Source: Spraguea lophii
Taxonomy: Eukaryota; Microsporidia; Spragueidae
Assembly (NCBI GenBank): GCA_001887945.1
Contig: LDOQ01000045.1
Location: forward strand, 1-32,954
DNA length: 32,954 nucleotides
Direction of reading: 5' to 3'
Part shown: one piece after another, positions 17,735 to 26,297 of the stretch
Layout: every line of letters starts with the position of its first letter
Numbering within the stretch: position 1 is the first letter of the stretch
Made by a program: the position numbers and the translations under genes
Notes under the pieces: model-generated
Databases searched by the model: none
The model's input: the letters and a program-made list of their open reading frames with translations, nothing else
What the model was told of the DNA's origin: nothing

Positions 17735-18650
17735 ATGACTTCATTTGATAAAAAGATAACAAAAGGAGATGAACAAATAAAAGAAGATCTACGACTTATA
17801 TATACATTCAACGTATTCTTATTTTTAGAAATAACCACATTTGGATTAGCTTTATTTTTTGCTTCATCATACAAAAATTCATTTATATATATAGCATTTG
17901 GATTATCTATAGTTATAGGAAATTATATTATCTGTGATGCTATTAACACACATAATACATTCCAATTAATTAACTATTTTTTCTTATATACGTTCTCGTT
18001 AATAAACACATGGCTGGACGGATTAACAGAACGTGGATTATATTTCTCGTTTAAAATAGCTTTCGGAGTTATATTTACACTTAGAGGGGTATATACTCTT
18101 TATAAAATTAATGATTTATATCGTATATATTCTTTTTCTTATTATAAGAAAATAGGAGGAGATAAAAAATTACAAGGTAAGTTTAATTTTAATTTTAGAT
18201 GCCAATAAAACCAGAAAAGATCTATTTATTATGTTTAAATTGTATATGGCTATAAATTGTATAAAAATATATTATCCTGCATATTCCAGATTAACGTATG
18301 GTATTGCTGTATTTTCAACGCTTACAACATTAAGATGTATTATATTTCTATTTTTTATGAGTATAAAAGATGTGGAATATAAACCTCTAGCATTTGGTTG
18401 TGGAATCTTAATATTTTTAGATATTATAGTTTGTTCTTTAAAGTTTATTGATTTAATATTAGTAAAAAACGAAGAAAAAAACAAGTAAGTTAAAATTAAT
18501 TTTAGAAATGAATATTTTCTGATAACATATTCTCTAGCAGTTACTGTATATATGTTTATTTTATATATTCAAAATTATAAAAAGTTCGGATCTGGGTTGG
18601 AAGCTGATTATATGGGTACTAGAGTGGAAGATACGGAAAGATTAAAATAA
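17735..18650 (+). CDS. Eight-helix membrane protein encoded by three exons with two mini-introns
   Basis: The gene is read as exons 17735-18176, 18199-18484 and 18506-18650, joined in frame to give 290 residues and a TAA at 18648-18650. Without splicing, reading stops soon after each exon. The protein has about eight hydrophobic helices: four in exon 1 (roughly residues 22-44, 50-66, 78-94 and 103-122), three in exon 2 and one in exon 3. It ends in a polar, charged tail (EADYMGTRVEDTERLK). The 4+4 layout, with a basic loop after each group, might reflect an internal duplication. I do not recognise the family. Both introns lie in hydrophilic loops. No signal peptide and no CCC motif at the start (TATTTCATG). 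SmD3, a spliceosome part, is encoded at 7528-7773. Confidence 0.75.
18177..18198 (+). other. Intron 1 (22 nt)
   Basis: Starts GTAAGT and ends TTAATTTTAG. It splits a Gly/Asp codon after its first base, and removal joins the upstream frame exactly to the downstream one. Retention would add ten residues and a stop. Branch-point-like TAAT lies immediately upstream of the 3' AG, as in microsporidian short introns. Confidence 0.8.
18485..18505 (+). other. Intron 2 (21 nt)
   Basis: Starts GTAAGT and ends TTAATTTTAG, the same terminal decamer as intron 1. Splicing joins AA|A and continues an open frame with a hydrophobic helix; retention puts TAA directly after the exon. Confidence 0.8.
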
Positions 18651-19159
18651 AAGTATTTTAATTACCTTTTTAATATTAGAAAATATTAATTAATGATGAT
18701 ATTTTTTATTTTCATTTGGGTATAATGTGTATTCTAAATATAAAAATAATAGATATATTAATATTTTTTAATATTAAAAAGGTAAAAATACAAAATTATA
18801 CTCAAATTTAATATGTTAGAAAAAGATAAAATATACAATAAGTAGAATAAATTATTATGAAATTATTTCATTCTATGTTCTCAAAATATTAATCTTTTAC
18901 TTAAAAAAATTAGTAAAAAAATATATTAAAAGTAATTTAAATATAAAATAATATTACATAACCATTATCAGATATTTAACATCAATAATTATAATTGAAA
19001 ATATGTTAATATTAAATAAAATACACATGAGATTAATCTATTTTCAATTATAATTATATACGCAGATATATCTCAAGCAATTGTATTAAAATTTTATTAT
19101 ATCTTTCTATTTCGAGAATATAAAGATATAATAAAAAACTTGGAGATACAAACAAAACA
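18651..19159. other. Intergenic, ~510 bp
   Basis: No intact gene. Part of it (after about 19080) may hold more of the decayed transposase that follows, since 'FREYKDIIKN' can be read just upstream in one frame. Confidence 0.4.
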
Positions 19160-19421
19160 ACATAATGGATGAAACCGGAATTACCCGAAAAGTATAATAA
19201 AGAACAAATTATTGAAACAAAATAGATGCTGGATAGGATTTGTCATAAAACAAGAGGTCAGTTTTTAATCAAAGTTAATGTTATAAAAGAAGACGCATTG
19301 ATTAAATTAATAAACAATACGTAGCCAAAGAATCTTTAATCATTACAAACTACTGGAAATCATATAATAATATAAAAAAATATATCAGTAATAAAAAACA
19401 AGCTACATTAAAAACCTTATG
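19160..19421 (+). pseudogene. Decayed Merlin/IS1595-type DDE transposase fragment (catalytic core region)
   Basis: Two frames together carry the core of a Merlin/ISXO2-like transposase. The first reads 'KTRGQFLIKVNVIKEDALIK', matching the strand region before the second catalytic Asp. A one-base frame shift then gives 'YVAKESLIITNYWKSYNNI', which matches the family pattern Y-V-x-x-x-(S/T)-x-I-(I/V)-T-D-x-W-x-x-Y. The D of that motif is N here. Stops occur at about 19224 and 19323. No N-terminal zinc region or terminal inverted repeats are identified. It is inactive. Confidence 0.65.
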
Positions 19422-19896
19422 AATGTTTTAAATTAACAGTTCCATATCCCAAACATAGGGAATAAAAGAATATTGTTTAAAAAACATAATTATAACATTT
19501 TTCTGTAATTTTTAGAATTAACAAATAAATACATTTCTATTAGTTTTATTTTTCTATCATATTAGGTTAAAACTCGGATTTTGCATTTTAATCAATTATT
19601 ATTTGAATATTTTTTAATATAAGAAAATAAGATACATTATTATTGTTATTACAATACAACTATTTTATATTTTTCTACTCAGTTCTCAAACTCTGCAAGC
19701 CTTCTCCAGGAAAAATACTATTTGAATACAAGAAAAAAAACTTTTTTATAAAAAAAATTATTGTAATAAAACGAATTATTTTTATAATTTAAAATTTAAA
19801 TGATAGACATAAACAATCTACATTATTTTAAATTATAAAAAAAGTTTGTTTGTATTCTTAACACAGTAAATATTAAAACTTTACGCATTAAACATT
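19422..19896. other. Intergenic, ~475 bp, with a fold-back repeat
   Basis: AT-rich spacer between the transposase remnant and SGT1's 3' end. It includes the fold-back at 19724-19857, and no gene. Confidence 0.4.
19724..19857. repeat. Fold-back (imperfect inverted repeat), possible MITE
   Basis: Outer arms begin GAATACAAG (19724) and end TTTGTATTC (19857), and match with a few gaps over ~25 bp including CTTTTTTATAA. An inner pair, TTTATAATTTAAAAT (19781-19795) and ATTTTAAATTATAAA (19825-19839), is a perfect 15-bp match. No convincing target-site duplication, so the mobile origin is uncertain. Confidence 0.5.
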
Positions 19897-20382
19897 TTAT
19901 TTCTTTTCAACTTTCTTATCTTTCACATCACTCCAATTATTCGTAAGAACTGTTCCATCTGACTGCAGAATTGATTTATTCATAGCTCTCCTTACATTTC
20001 CATCTCCTTCTTCATAAACATTCTGAAACATTTCCATAAGCGACTCCTTCTTATCCTTACGACATTCTTCATCTATAGCAAGCCAATTACTATTTATATG
20101 TATATAATCCTCTTTCTCACCATCAGATATTCTATTAAGACTACCCCACTTTCCCTTTTCAACTTTCTGTAATATAATTTCCATTTTATGTTTATATTTC
20201 TTTATTTCATATTCAGAAATATTTGCATAGAAATTAACTACAATATCCTCTGGTGTATATTTTATGATCAATCTATTTATATATCCATTATTATCTTTTT
20301 CCATCACATATTCAATATCATTACAATTGTATAAAACAATAGTAACAGCAGATAAAGATTCATACCAATCATAATTCATCAT
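19897..20382 (-). CDS. SGT1: SGT1-like co-chaperone (CS + SGS domains, no TPR)
   Basis: A 161-residue protein. After the start comes 'YDWYESLSAVTIVLY', the opening of a CS domain (p23-like fold; D-W-Y-x-x pattern), spanning roughly residues 4-88. The C-terminal part carries an SGS domain with 'MEMFQNVYEEGDGNVRRAMN' and a W-x-D-V end ('NNWSDVKDKK'), the SGT1 signature. SGT1 works with HSP90 and SKP1 in kinetochore and SCF ubiquitin-ligase assembly; the N-terminal TPR of yeast Sgt1 is absent, as in other reduced eukaryotes. An ATG 15 bases upstream is possible, but the coding strand reads ATGCCCATGATG, so CCC abuts the second ATG and that start is preferred. Confidence 0.85.
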   Translation of the reverse strand: MMNYDWYESLSAVTIVLYNCNDIEYVMEKDNNGYINRLIIKYTPEDIVVNFYANISEYEIKKYKHKMEIILQKVEKGKWGSLNRISDGEKEDYIHINSNWLAIDEECRKDKKESLMEMFQNVYEEGDGNVRRAMNKSILQSDGTVLTNNWSDVKDKKVEKK

Positions 20383-20385
20383 GGG
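20383..20385 (-). promoter_or_regulatory. CCC start-context motif that decides the SGT1 start
   Basis: CCC directly before ATG, as in the MFSD1-like, Tho1-like and CK1 genes. It falls inside the longer reading frame, arguing that the upstream ATG is not used. Confidence 0.55.
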
Positions 20386-20434
20386 CATATTATTCATAGT
20401 TTTTAAAATATTTTTTTTTTATTGTGATTTTTAA

Positions 20435-20438
20435 CCCC
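20435..20438 (+). promoter_or_regulatory. CCCC start-context motif that decides the start of the Asn-rich gene
   Basis: AACCCCGTAATGG: the C run lies three bases before the ATG at 20442 and downstream of an in-frame ATG at 20424, favouring the shorter form. Confidence 0.5.
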
Positions 20439-20441
20439 GTA

Positions 20442-21755
20442 ATGGCTTGTACACATCCCCATGATACATCAACATCAGCATGTTTATCGTGTTCTGGATG
20501 TCTCATAACAGAAATAACATCTAAACATTTAATATTTTCTTCTAAGGCTAAAATACAAATATTTAATTATGTGAGTAAATCTGTTAATATAAATTATGAA
20601 GAATTTGAAGAATTTTTACATTCTACAGATTTTAGAACCAACAACACAACAGATGCGATAAATGATACTGACAATAATACAACAGAAGCGATAAAAGATA
20701 CTAACAATAATATAACAAATGAAATGACCAATAACAATAACACAACAAAGGCGATAAAAGATACTAACAGTAATATAACAACAGAAACTAATAACAATAA
20801 TATAAAAACAAAAAACAACAATAATACAACCAATAACACAACAGAAAACAACAATAATACAACAAAAAATATAACAGAGAAAATAAAAATAATAGATAAA
20901 AGAGATTTAAATAATCTTATAAAAAACAATATAGATTCTTCAATATTCAATCTCACCCACTTAGAATTAACGTATAAAAATTTAAAACCTCATAACAACA
21001 TAGTAACAGAATGTATATACCTTAAAAAAATATTACATAAAAAAATAAATAAAAAATATAATATAATAGATATAGATCTACCACAGAGTATAGGATATAA
21101 TATTATAAATAATAGTACAGGTATAGTAATCAATCATAATAAAGAACATATAGAAGAAATAACAGTAGAAGAATTTATTGAAATAACCAATATTAAAGAT
21201 TTATTAATAAAATATTTCAATATAAAAGAAAATAAAGAGAGTATAATAAAATGTAATAATATAAATTATAGTAAATATATTATATCTAAAAAGCATATCA
21301 ATAGTGATAAGGATATAGGTGAGATAGATAGTATAAGTGATAACTGTGATATAAAAGATAATATTACTAATACTACCTATCCTAACCCTAACACCAATAT
21401 CACCACTAACAACAATATCACTAACAACAATAACCCTATCACCAATAACAATATCACCATTAACAACAATATCACTAACAATACAACTAATAATAACATA
21501 ATTAATAAGCATATAAATTCTATTAATAATAAAATAATTATAAATAATAAAATATACATTAGAACCAATAAAATAAATGATATAATAAATAATAAAGATA
21601 ATATATATTTAATAGAATTAATATGTAATTATTGTAATAAAAATAATAACTATGAAAATATAAATATTATAACAGAAGATAATAATATTATAATAAAAGA
21701 TTATAAAAATAAATATAAAATAAAAAAGAAAGAGAGTATAGCAGTACAATGGTAG
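20442..21755 (+). CDS. Asn-rich protein with N-terminal Cys/His cluster, function unknown
   Basis: A 437-residue protein, if started at the CCCC-linked ATG. The N-terminus 'MACTHPHDTSTSACLSCSGC' holds a C-x-H-x9-C-x2-C-x2-C cluster that could bind zinc, then a conserved-looking block to about residue 65. Asn/Thr-rich tracts dominate residues ~67-150 and ~315-375, with repeats such as 'EAIKDTN' and one TTYPNPNT module (21372-21395). Between them, residues ~155-310 are less repetitive ('FNLTHLELTYKNLK', 'ITVEEFIEI'). The C-H-P...C-x-x-C opening slightly recalls Fcp1 phosphatase N-termini, but no DxDxT motif follows, so that identity is rejected. It is divergent from SGT1 with only ~60 bp between starts, so they share a promoter. 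Confidence 0.7.
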   Translation: MACTHPHDTSTSACLSCSGCLITEITSKHLIFSSKAKIQIFNYVSKSVNINYEEFEEFLHSTDFRTNNTTDAINDTDNNTTEAIKDTNNNITNEMTNNNNTTKAIKDTNSNITTETNNNNIKTKNNNNTTNNTTENNNNTTKNITEKIKIIDKRDLNNLIKNNIDSSIFNLTHLELTYKNLKPHNNIVTECIYLKKILHKKINKKYNIIDIDLPQSIGYNIINNSTGIVINHNKEHIEEITVEEFIEITNIKDLLIKYFNIKENKESIIKCNNINYSKYIISKKHINSDKDIGEIDSISDNCDIKDNITNTTYPNPNTNITTNNNITNNNNPITNNNITINNNITNNTTNNNIINKHINSINNKIIINNKIYIRTNKINDIINNKDNIYLIELICNYCNKNNNYENINIITEDNNIIIKDYKNKYKIKKKESIAVQW

Positions 21756-22065
21756 ATAGTTAATATAGTGATAGTAATGTTATAGTGATAATAATAATAT
21801 AATGATGTTAACATTATATTTACTATTATATTTATTATTGTTAACAGTATATTTACTATTGTTATTCTTATTGTTAATATTATAATGAAGATAGAAGAAA
21901 GTGAATCCTTCTAAAATAAATAATAATAAAAAACTATTACATTAAAGGAAAGCTAAATATTTTTTAATAATTAAATTTTATAATCATTATAATAATTATA
22001 ACTAGTATACTATAATACCATTGTAACTACTATATCACCATATCAATTACAATCAATTATATCAA
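21756..22065. other. Convergent intergenic region, mirrored base skew
   Basis: 310 bp between convergent 3' ends. The first ~60 bp lack C on the plus strand and the last ~70 bp nearly lack G, so each gene's 3' flank is C-poor on its own coding strand. No gene or terminator hairpin is seen. Confidence 0.5.
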
Positions 22066-23901
22066 TTATATTATAATAGAATTAATATACATAGATAATT
22101 CTTTTACTGATGTTACATTATTTATAATATTTTCTATATTTCTTATTATTTTACATTTATAATATTTATTTGTTAATTTATTAAATATATATTTATACCA
22201 TAGTATATTTGTTTTAGGATAATAATTATACCACATATCATTTGTTATATCTCTCATTTCTCTATAAATATCATATTGTATATCATTCTCACCTAAGAAT
22301 ATATTTATATCATTACATAGATTATTATATATTATATTATTATTTATCTTTATTCTGGTAAGACTAAAATCTATTATACTTATTTTATAATTTATGATAT
22401 TATTAGTTATAGTATTAGTGATAGGGTTAGTGTTGGTGGTTGTGTTAGGGTTATTGGTGATAGTATGATTGATAATGGTACGTGTATTAGGGTTAGGGTA
22501 GGTAGTATTTTTATTATTTTTATTATTGTTTTTATAACCTATCTCTTTATTACCATTACCACTTTTATTACCATTACCACTTTTATTACCACCATCCTCA
22601 TCATCCATATCATCACATACATCATTATTATATCTTTTAATAAGTATATTTCCCAAATGTAAATCTCTATGCTCCATCTGATATTCCTTTTCCAATATTG
22701 TTATTTTATTTATTAATATTTTTAAAAATACTAATACTTCTTTTTTATTTTTGAATTTATAATTTTCTACTGCTATTCCACCATCTTCCATTTTTATAAC
22801 ACCATAATATTTATTTTCTATAGGTATAGCATTATAAGATATATTATTATCTTTATACAACATAAAAGCATCTATAAGATATTTACCTTTACAATAGAAG
22901 TAATCATATAATCTAACTGTTATATTATTATTTATACTATTATTTCTATTATTGTTAGTGGTATTAGTATGGTTATTAGTGTTACTGTTATTGGTATTAT
23001 TGGTATTAGGGTTAGGATAGGTAGTATTGTTATTAGATTTATTATTATCATTACTCTTATATCTTTTATTACTCTTATTATCATCACCCATATCACCTAT
23101 ACTACTCTTATTACTACTCACACCACTCATACTACTCATAATATTATCACACTTAGTATTATCAATAATTTTATGAATATATAATTCTTTATAAAATATA
23201 TCATTTATCTCCATAACCTTATAAATATATTTATCTTTAGAATAAATATCAGAATAAGAAGCCTCATTAATCTTTTTTATACCAAATAATTCTTTATTTC
23301 TTATATTTAATATATTCTTAATATCTTCTATCTTCATACTCTTATTTATATTTATCTTTATACTATTATTAGTTGTGATATTAGAAGTATGGTTATTAGT
23401 AGTATGTATTTGAGTGTTAGAGTTAGTATTATTACTAGGGTTAGGGTAGGTAGTAGTATTATTTATATTAGTGTTAGTATTAGTATTAGTAATAATGTTA
23501 TTATTAATATGATTATCTTTATTATTCTTTACAGCCTTAGTATTACTATTCTTTATAACCTTATTATTATTAAATTTATTTTCTATTAATAAATCTATAC
23601 TACTATTATCCATTATTGAAGTATTTATATTATTTTCTAATGAATTTATTTTATTTTTTATATTCTTAGTAATGTTAGTAGTAGTGATATTGGTAATGGT
23701 ATTAATGTTAGTTGTATTAGTAGTAATGTTAATATTATTACTATTAATATTAGTGGTATTCTTATTATCACCTAACTCACTATCTAACTTCATATCACCA
23801 TTACCATTATCATCATCTTTATAAGCATTAATTAAATCTTTATATTTATTTTTTATTTTATTTATTATTTTTCTTCCAGTGATATAAGAATCATCTATCA
23901 T
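22066..23901 (-). CDS. Haspin-type protein kinase with Asn-rich inserts
   Basis: A 611-residue kinase. The catalytic loop 'EHRDLHLGNILIK' (410-422) and 'SIIDFSLTR' (508-516), replacing DFG with DFS, match haspin, which has E-H-R-D-L-H-x-G-N and I-I-D-(Y/F)-(T/S)-L-S/T-R. 'QYDIYREMRDITNDMWYNYY' then 'PKTNILWYKYIFNKL' (562-576) matches the haspin C-lobe (Q-F-D-I-Y-R-x-M...Y-x-P-x-S-N-V-L-W). K228 in 'YIYKVMEI' is the likely ATP-binding Lys; the Gly-rich loop is weak ('INEASYSDIY'). Haspin phosphorylates histone H3 Thr3 at mitosis. Inserts rich in Asn/Thr break the kinase between conserved blocks (about 250-325 and 424-502), each containing a TTYPNPNT-type motif, with a third in the N-terminal region. 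The start is ACCCCTATG. Confidence 0.85.
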   Translation of the reverse strand: MIDDSYITGRKIINKIKNKYKDLINAYKDDDNGNGDMKLDSELGDNKNTTNINSNNINITTNTTNINTITNITTTNITKNIKNKINSLENNINTSIMDNSSIDLLIENKFNNNKVIKNSNTKAVKNNKDNHINNNIITNTNTNTNINNTTTYPNPSNNTNSNTQIHTTNNHTSNITTNNSIKININKSMKIEDIKNILNIRNKELFGIKKINEASYSDIYSKDKYIYKVMEINDIFYKELYIHKIIDNTKCDNIMSSMSGVSSNKSSIGDMGDDNKSNKRYKSNDNNKSNNNTTYPNPNTNNTNNSNTNNHTNTTNNNRNNSINNNITVRLYDYFYCKGKYLIDAFMLYKDNNISYNAIPIENKYYGVIKMEDGGIAVENYKFKNKKEVLVFLKILINKITILEKEYQMEHRDLHLGNILIKRYNNDVCDDMDDEDGGNKSGNGNKSGNGNKEIGYKNNNKNNKNTTYPNPNTRTIINHTITNNPNTTTNTNPITNTITNNIINYKISIIDFSLTRIKINNNIIYNNLCNDINIFLGENDIQYDIYREMRDITNDMWYNYYPKTNILWYKYIFNKLTNKYYKCKIIRNIENIINNVTSVKELSMYINSIII

Positions 23902-24153
23902 AGGGGTATAGAATATTTTTAACAGATAATTATATGGTTATAGTGATAGTAGATATGATGGTAGTAGTAGTACTAATGATATGGTAATAGTGATATGATG
24001 GTAATAATATCAATATAATAATAATATTAATAAAATAATAAATATACCTTATAAACTTAGAATAAATAAATAATAAAATCTTAATTTTTATTAGTACCAT
24101 TACTACCACTATCTCTATTATCACTATATCTATTACTATATCTATCATTGTTA
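23902..24153. other. Haspin promoter and Sly1 3' flank, mirrored base skew
   Basis: Plus-strand bases 23902-24050 are very C-poor, and about 24085-24143 are very G-poor. In minus-strand sense, a C-poor 3' flank of Sly1 is followed by a G-poor leader of haspin. No gene found. Confidence 0.45.
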
Positions 24154-26001
24154 TTAAGAATATTCTATACCCATTAAATCTAACATCCTTCTTCCATTAA
24201 TAATCTCATTTGTTATCATTATTATTTCTATATTATATTTATTCTTTAATTCCATTATACCATTATATTCTTCATACGTACATTTATTTATATATAATAT
24301 TATTCTACTTATTTCTTTATAATATAATATTCTTTCTTCTCTGTTATCTATATTTATATTATAATGATTAGTATTGTTATTATGATTGTTATACCTATTA
24401 CCATCTAACTTGTCATACCTATCACCCAATCTATCACTATCACCATATCTACTATCACCCAATCTATCACTATATTTATTACCATAATCATAAATATTGA
24501 TTCTTAGATTATTATTTCTTAATTGCTGTATTATCTCTTCTACATACTCTACCACCATAATTTCTTTATTTTGTTTTATATAATATTTTAACGATGATAA
24601 TATATCTCTTTCTTTGTAGAGTGTATAATCTATATTGATATTTCTATCTTCTTTTATTTCTTCTATTTCTTTTGTATGTTTATTCGTAAGTATATATCTT
24701 ATTATATCTTCTTTTCTTCCTTTTTTTATCATATGTATATTATCTGTATTGTTATACGATGTATATTCTATCTCATTTATTATATCAAGTATAATATTTA
24801 TTAATATCATATGTGTATCTATTCTTTGTTTTTGTAATTTTAATATGTTTTTTTCTTTAAATGTTAAATTGTTCGTCATTTCTAATTTTCTCTTGTATTC
24901 AATTAATTCTTTTTCTATCGCTTCCGCTACTTCAAATATTTCTTTATTCGCATAATTTAACCAGAATTCATCTTCTGGATTTATTGTTATTATTTTTTCT
25001 TTATTATTATTCTTATATGAATTATGTGAATTTGTATTGTTGTGTAGGTTGATGTTTGATTTAGTATGTGGGTTAGTAGTATCAATTTCTGAGTTAGTAT
25101 ATGCATTTATATCAGGTTTATTATGTTCTTTTATTATTACTGTGTTGTTATTAAGATTTAATAGATCTTTTAATAATATATTATATGATAGTGTGTGTTT
25201 TAATGGTGTTATTATATCTTCTGAACGATCAAAATATAATAATAATGGTTTGGTGTGTGTGTCTGGTATTGTGGAATTATTTATTTTTTTATCTAATATT
25301 TTTATTTGTTGTGTTAGATGAAATAGTGATTCAGTATTATTTGTTTTAATATTATTATGTGTATTGGTATTAGTTTTATTGTTGTTTGTTTTATTTGTAT
25401 TGTTAGTATTTCTATAACCATTGTCGTTATAACCATTATTATTACTATAACTTTCATCGTTACTCTCATCATCACCTTCATAACCACTATCATTATCATC
25501 ACACTCATTATCTTTATAAAGTATGTATGGTTTCTCTCCTAAAGAATAAAACACTGAATACAATCCATTTCTCTCATCTTCTATTACTGCCATATATGTT
25601 TCTACTGGTATATAATCCATATGCTGATCATACACTGCCACAATATCTGTTGTCCTGCCTATAGATTTTATTTTATTACACAACTCTTCCAAGAGTATGC
25701 GTGGTATAGAATTTATAAAATTTAAATAATATCTATTATATAAATTACTTTCTATATTATCTATTAGTAGTTCTATATTCTCTTCTGTTGCAGATATAAA
25801 ATAAAATGCGTCGATATCAGGTATTCTCGTTCTATTGTTTTTTATAGATACTATAGTTGTCACAAAATAATCGTGCAGATCAGATAGTGTGTATAATGTG
25901 TTTAATAGAGGTAGTGTGGTGTTGTCTATAACTAGAATCTTCCAGTATTTGCTTAATGAGAGCATAGTGGATATTCGTGTGCGCGATAACTTTCTTAGCA
26001 T
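24154..26001 (-). CDS. SLY1: Sec1/Munc18 (SM) family protein, Sly1-like
   Basis: A 615-residue SM protein. It opens with 'WKILVIDNTTLPLLNTLYTL' (about 20-39), the SM domain 1 start. It continues with 'DAFYFISATEENIELLIDNI' (64-83) and 'YYLNFINSIPRILLEEL', the Sly1-like Y-Y-L-N-F-x-S-x-x-R pattern. 'LLLYFDRSEDIITPLKHTLS' opens the second domain, as D-R-x-x-D-x-x-x-P-L-x-H-x-x-x-Y is conserved in SM proteins. Sly1 binds N-terminal peptides of Sed5/Ufe1-type syntaxins and promotes ER-Golgi fusion; a Ufe1-like SNARE lies at 5013-5714. Length is near yeast Sly1 (666). Asn-rich inserts lie at about 175-225, and in the C-terminal part is a tandem 'DRLGDSRYGDSDRLGDRY'. The start TATCCATG has CC before ATG. 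Confidence 0.85.
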   Translation of the reverse strand: MLRKLSRTRISTMLSLSKYWKILVIDNTTLPLLNTLYTLSDLHDYFVTTIVSIKNNRTRIPDIDAFYFISATEENIELLIDNIESNLYNRYYLNFINSIPRILLEELCNKIKSIGRTTDIVAVYDQHMDYIPVETYMAVIEDERNGLYSVFYSLGEKPYILYKDNECDDNDSGYEGDDESNDESYSNNNGYNDNGYRNTNNTNKTNNNKTNTNTHNNIKTNNTESLFHLTQQIKILDKKINNSTIPDTHTKPLLLYFDRSEDIITPLKHTLSYNILLKDLLNLNNNTVIIKEHNKPDINAYTNSEIDTTNPHTKSNINLHNNTNSHNSYKNNNKEKIITINPEDEFWLNYANKEIFEVAEAIEKELIEYKRKLEMTNNLTFKEKNILKLQKQRIDTHMILINIILDIINEIEYTSYNNTDNIHMIKKGRKEDIIRYILTNKHTKEIEEIKEDRNINIDYTLYKERDILSSLKYYIKQNKEIMVVEYVEEIIQQLRNNNLRINIYDYGNKYSDRLGDSRYGDSDRLGDRYDKLDGNRYNNHNNNTNHYNINIDNREERILYYKEISRIILYINKCTYEEYNGIMELKNKYNIEIIMITNEIINGRRMLDLMGIEYS

Positions 26002-26297
26002 GGATAAATGTGGGGTGTATTATATTTATTTTATATTATTTTATTTATTCAGATAGATTAGGTTAGTATAGAGGTTAGTATGGATTAATATAGGTGAGTA
26101 TATTTATATGATGAGTATGTTATAAATATTACAATCAAAATAAAAATTAATATTTGATTTAAATTATATATGAATATTTATATTGTATATGTGTTATCCT
26201 ATTATGATTTGTAAAATAAATATTTTGTATAGAATATCTCATATAGAATATAAACAGAATATTAATTTTTATTTTAATAAATTTATTTAATTATATT
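26002..26297. promoter_or_regulatory. Sly1/CK1 divergent spacer, C-poor near Sly1
   Basis: About 26052-26119 contains no C on the plus strand, with TTAGGTTAGTATAG-like repeats, so the Sly1 leader is G-free in its own sense. No gene found. Confidence 0.4.

Noticed and set aside
20442..20520. Fcp1-type CTD phosphatase based on the C-x-H-P...C-x-x-C N-terminus
   Set aside because: No DxDxT phosphatase motif or BRCT-like region follows, so the similarity is too short.
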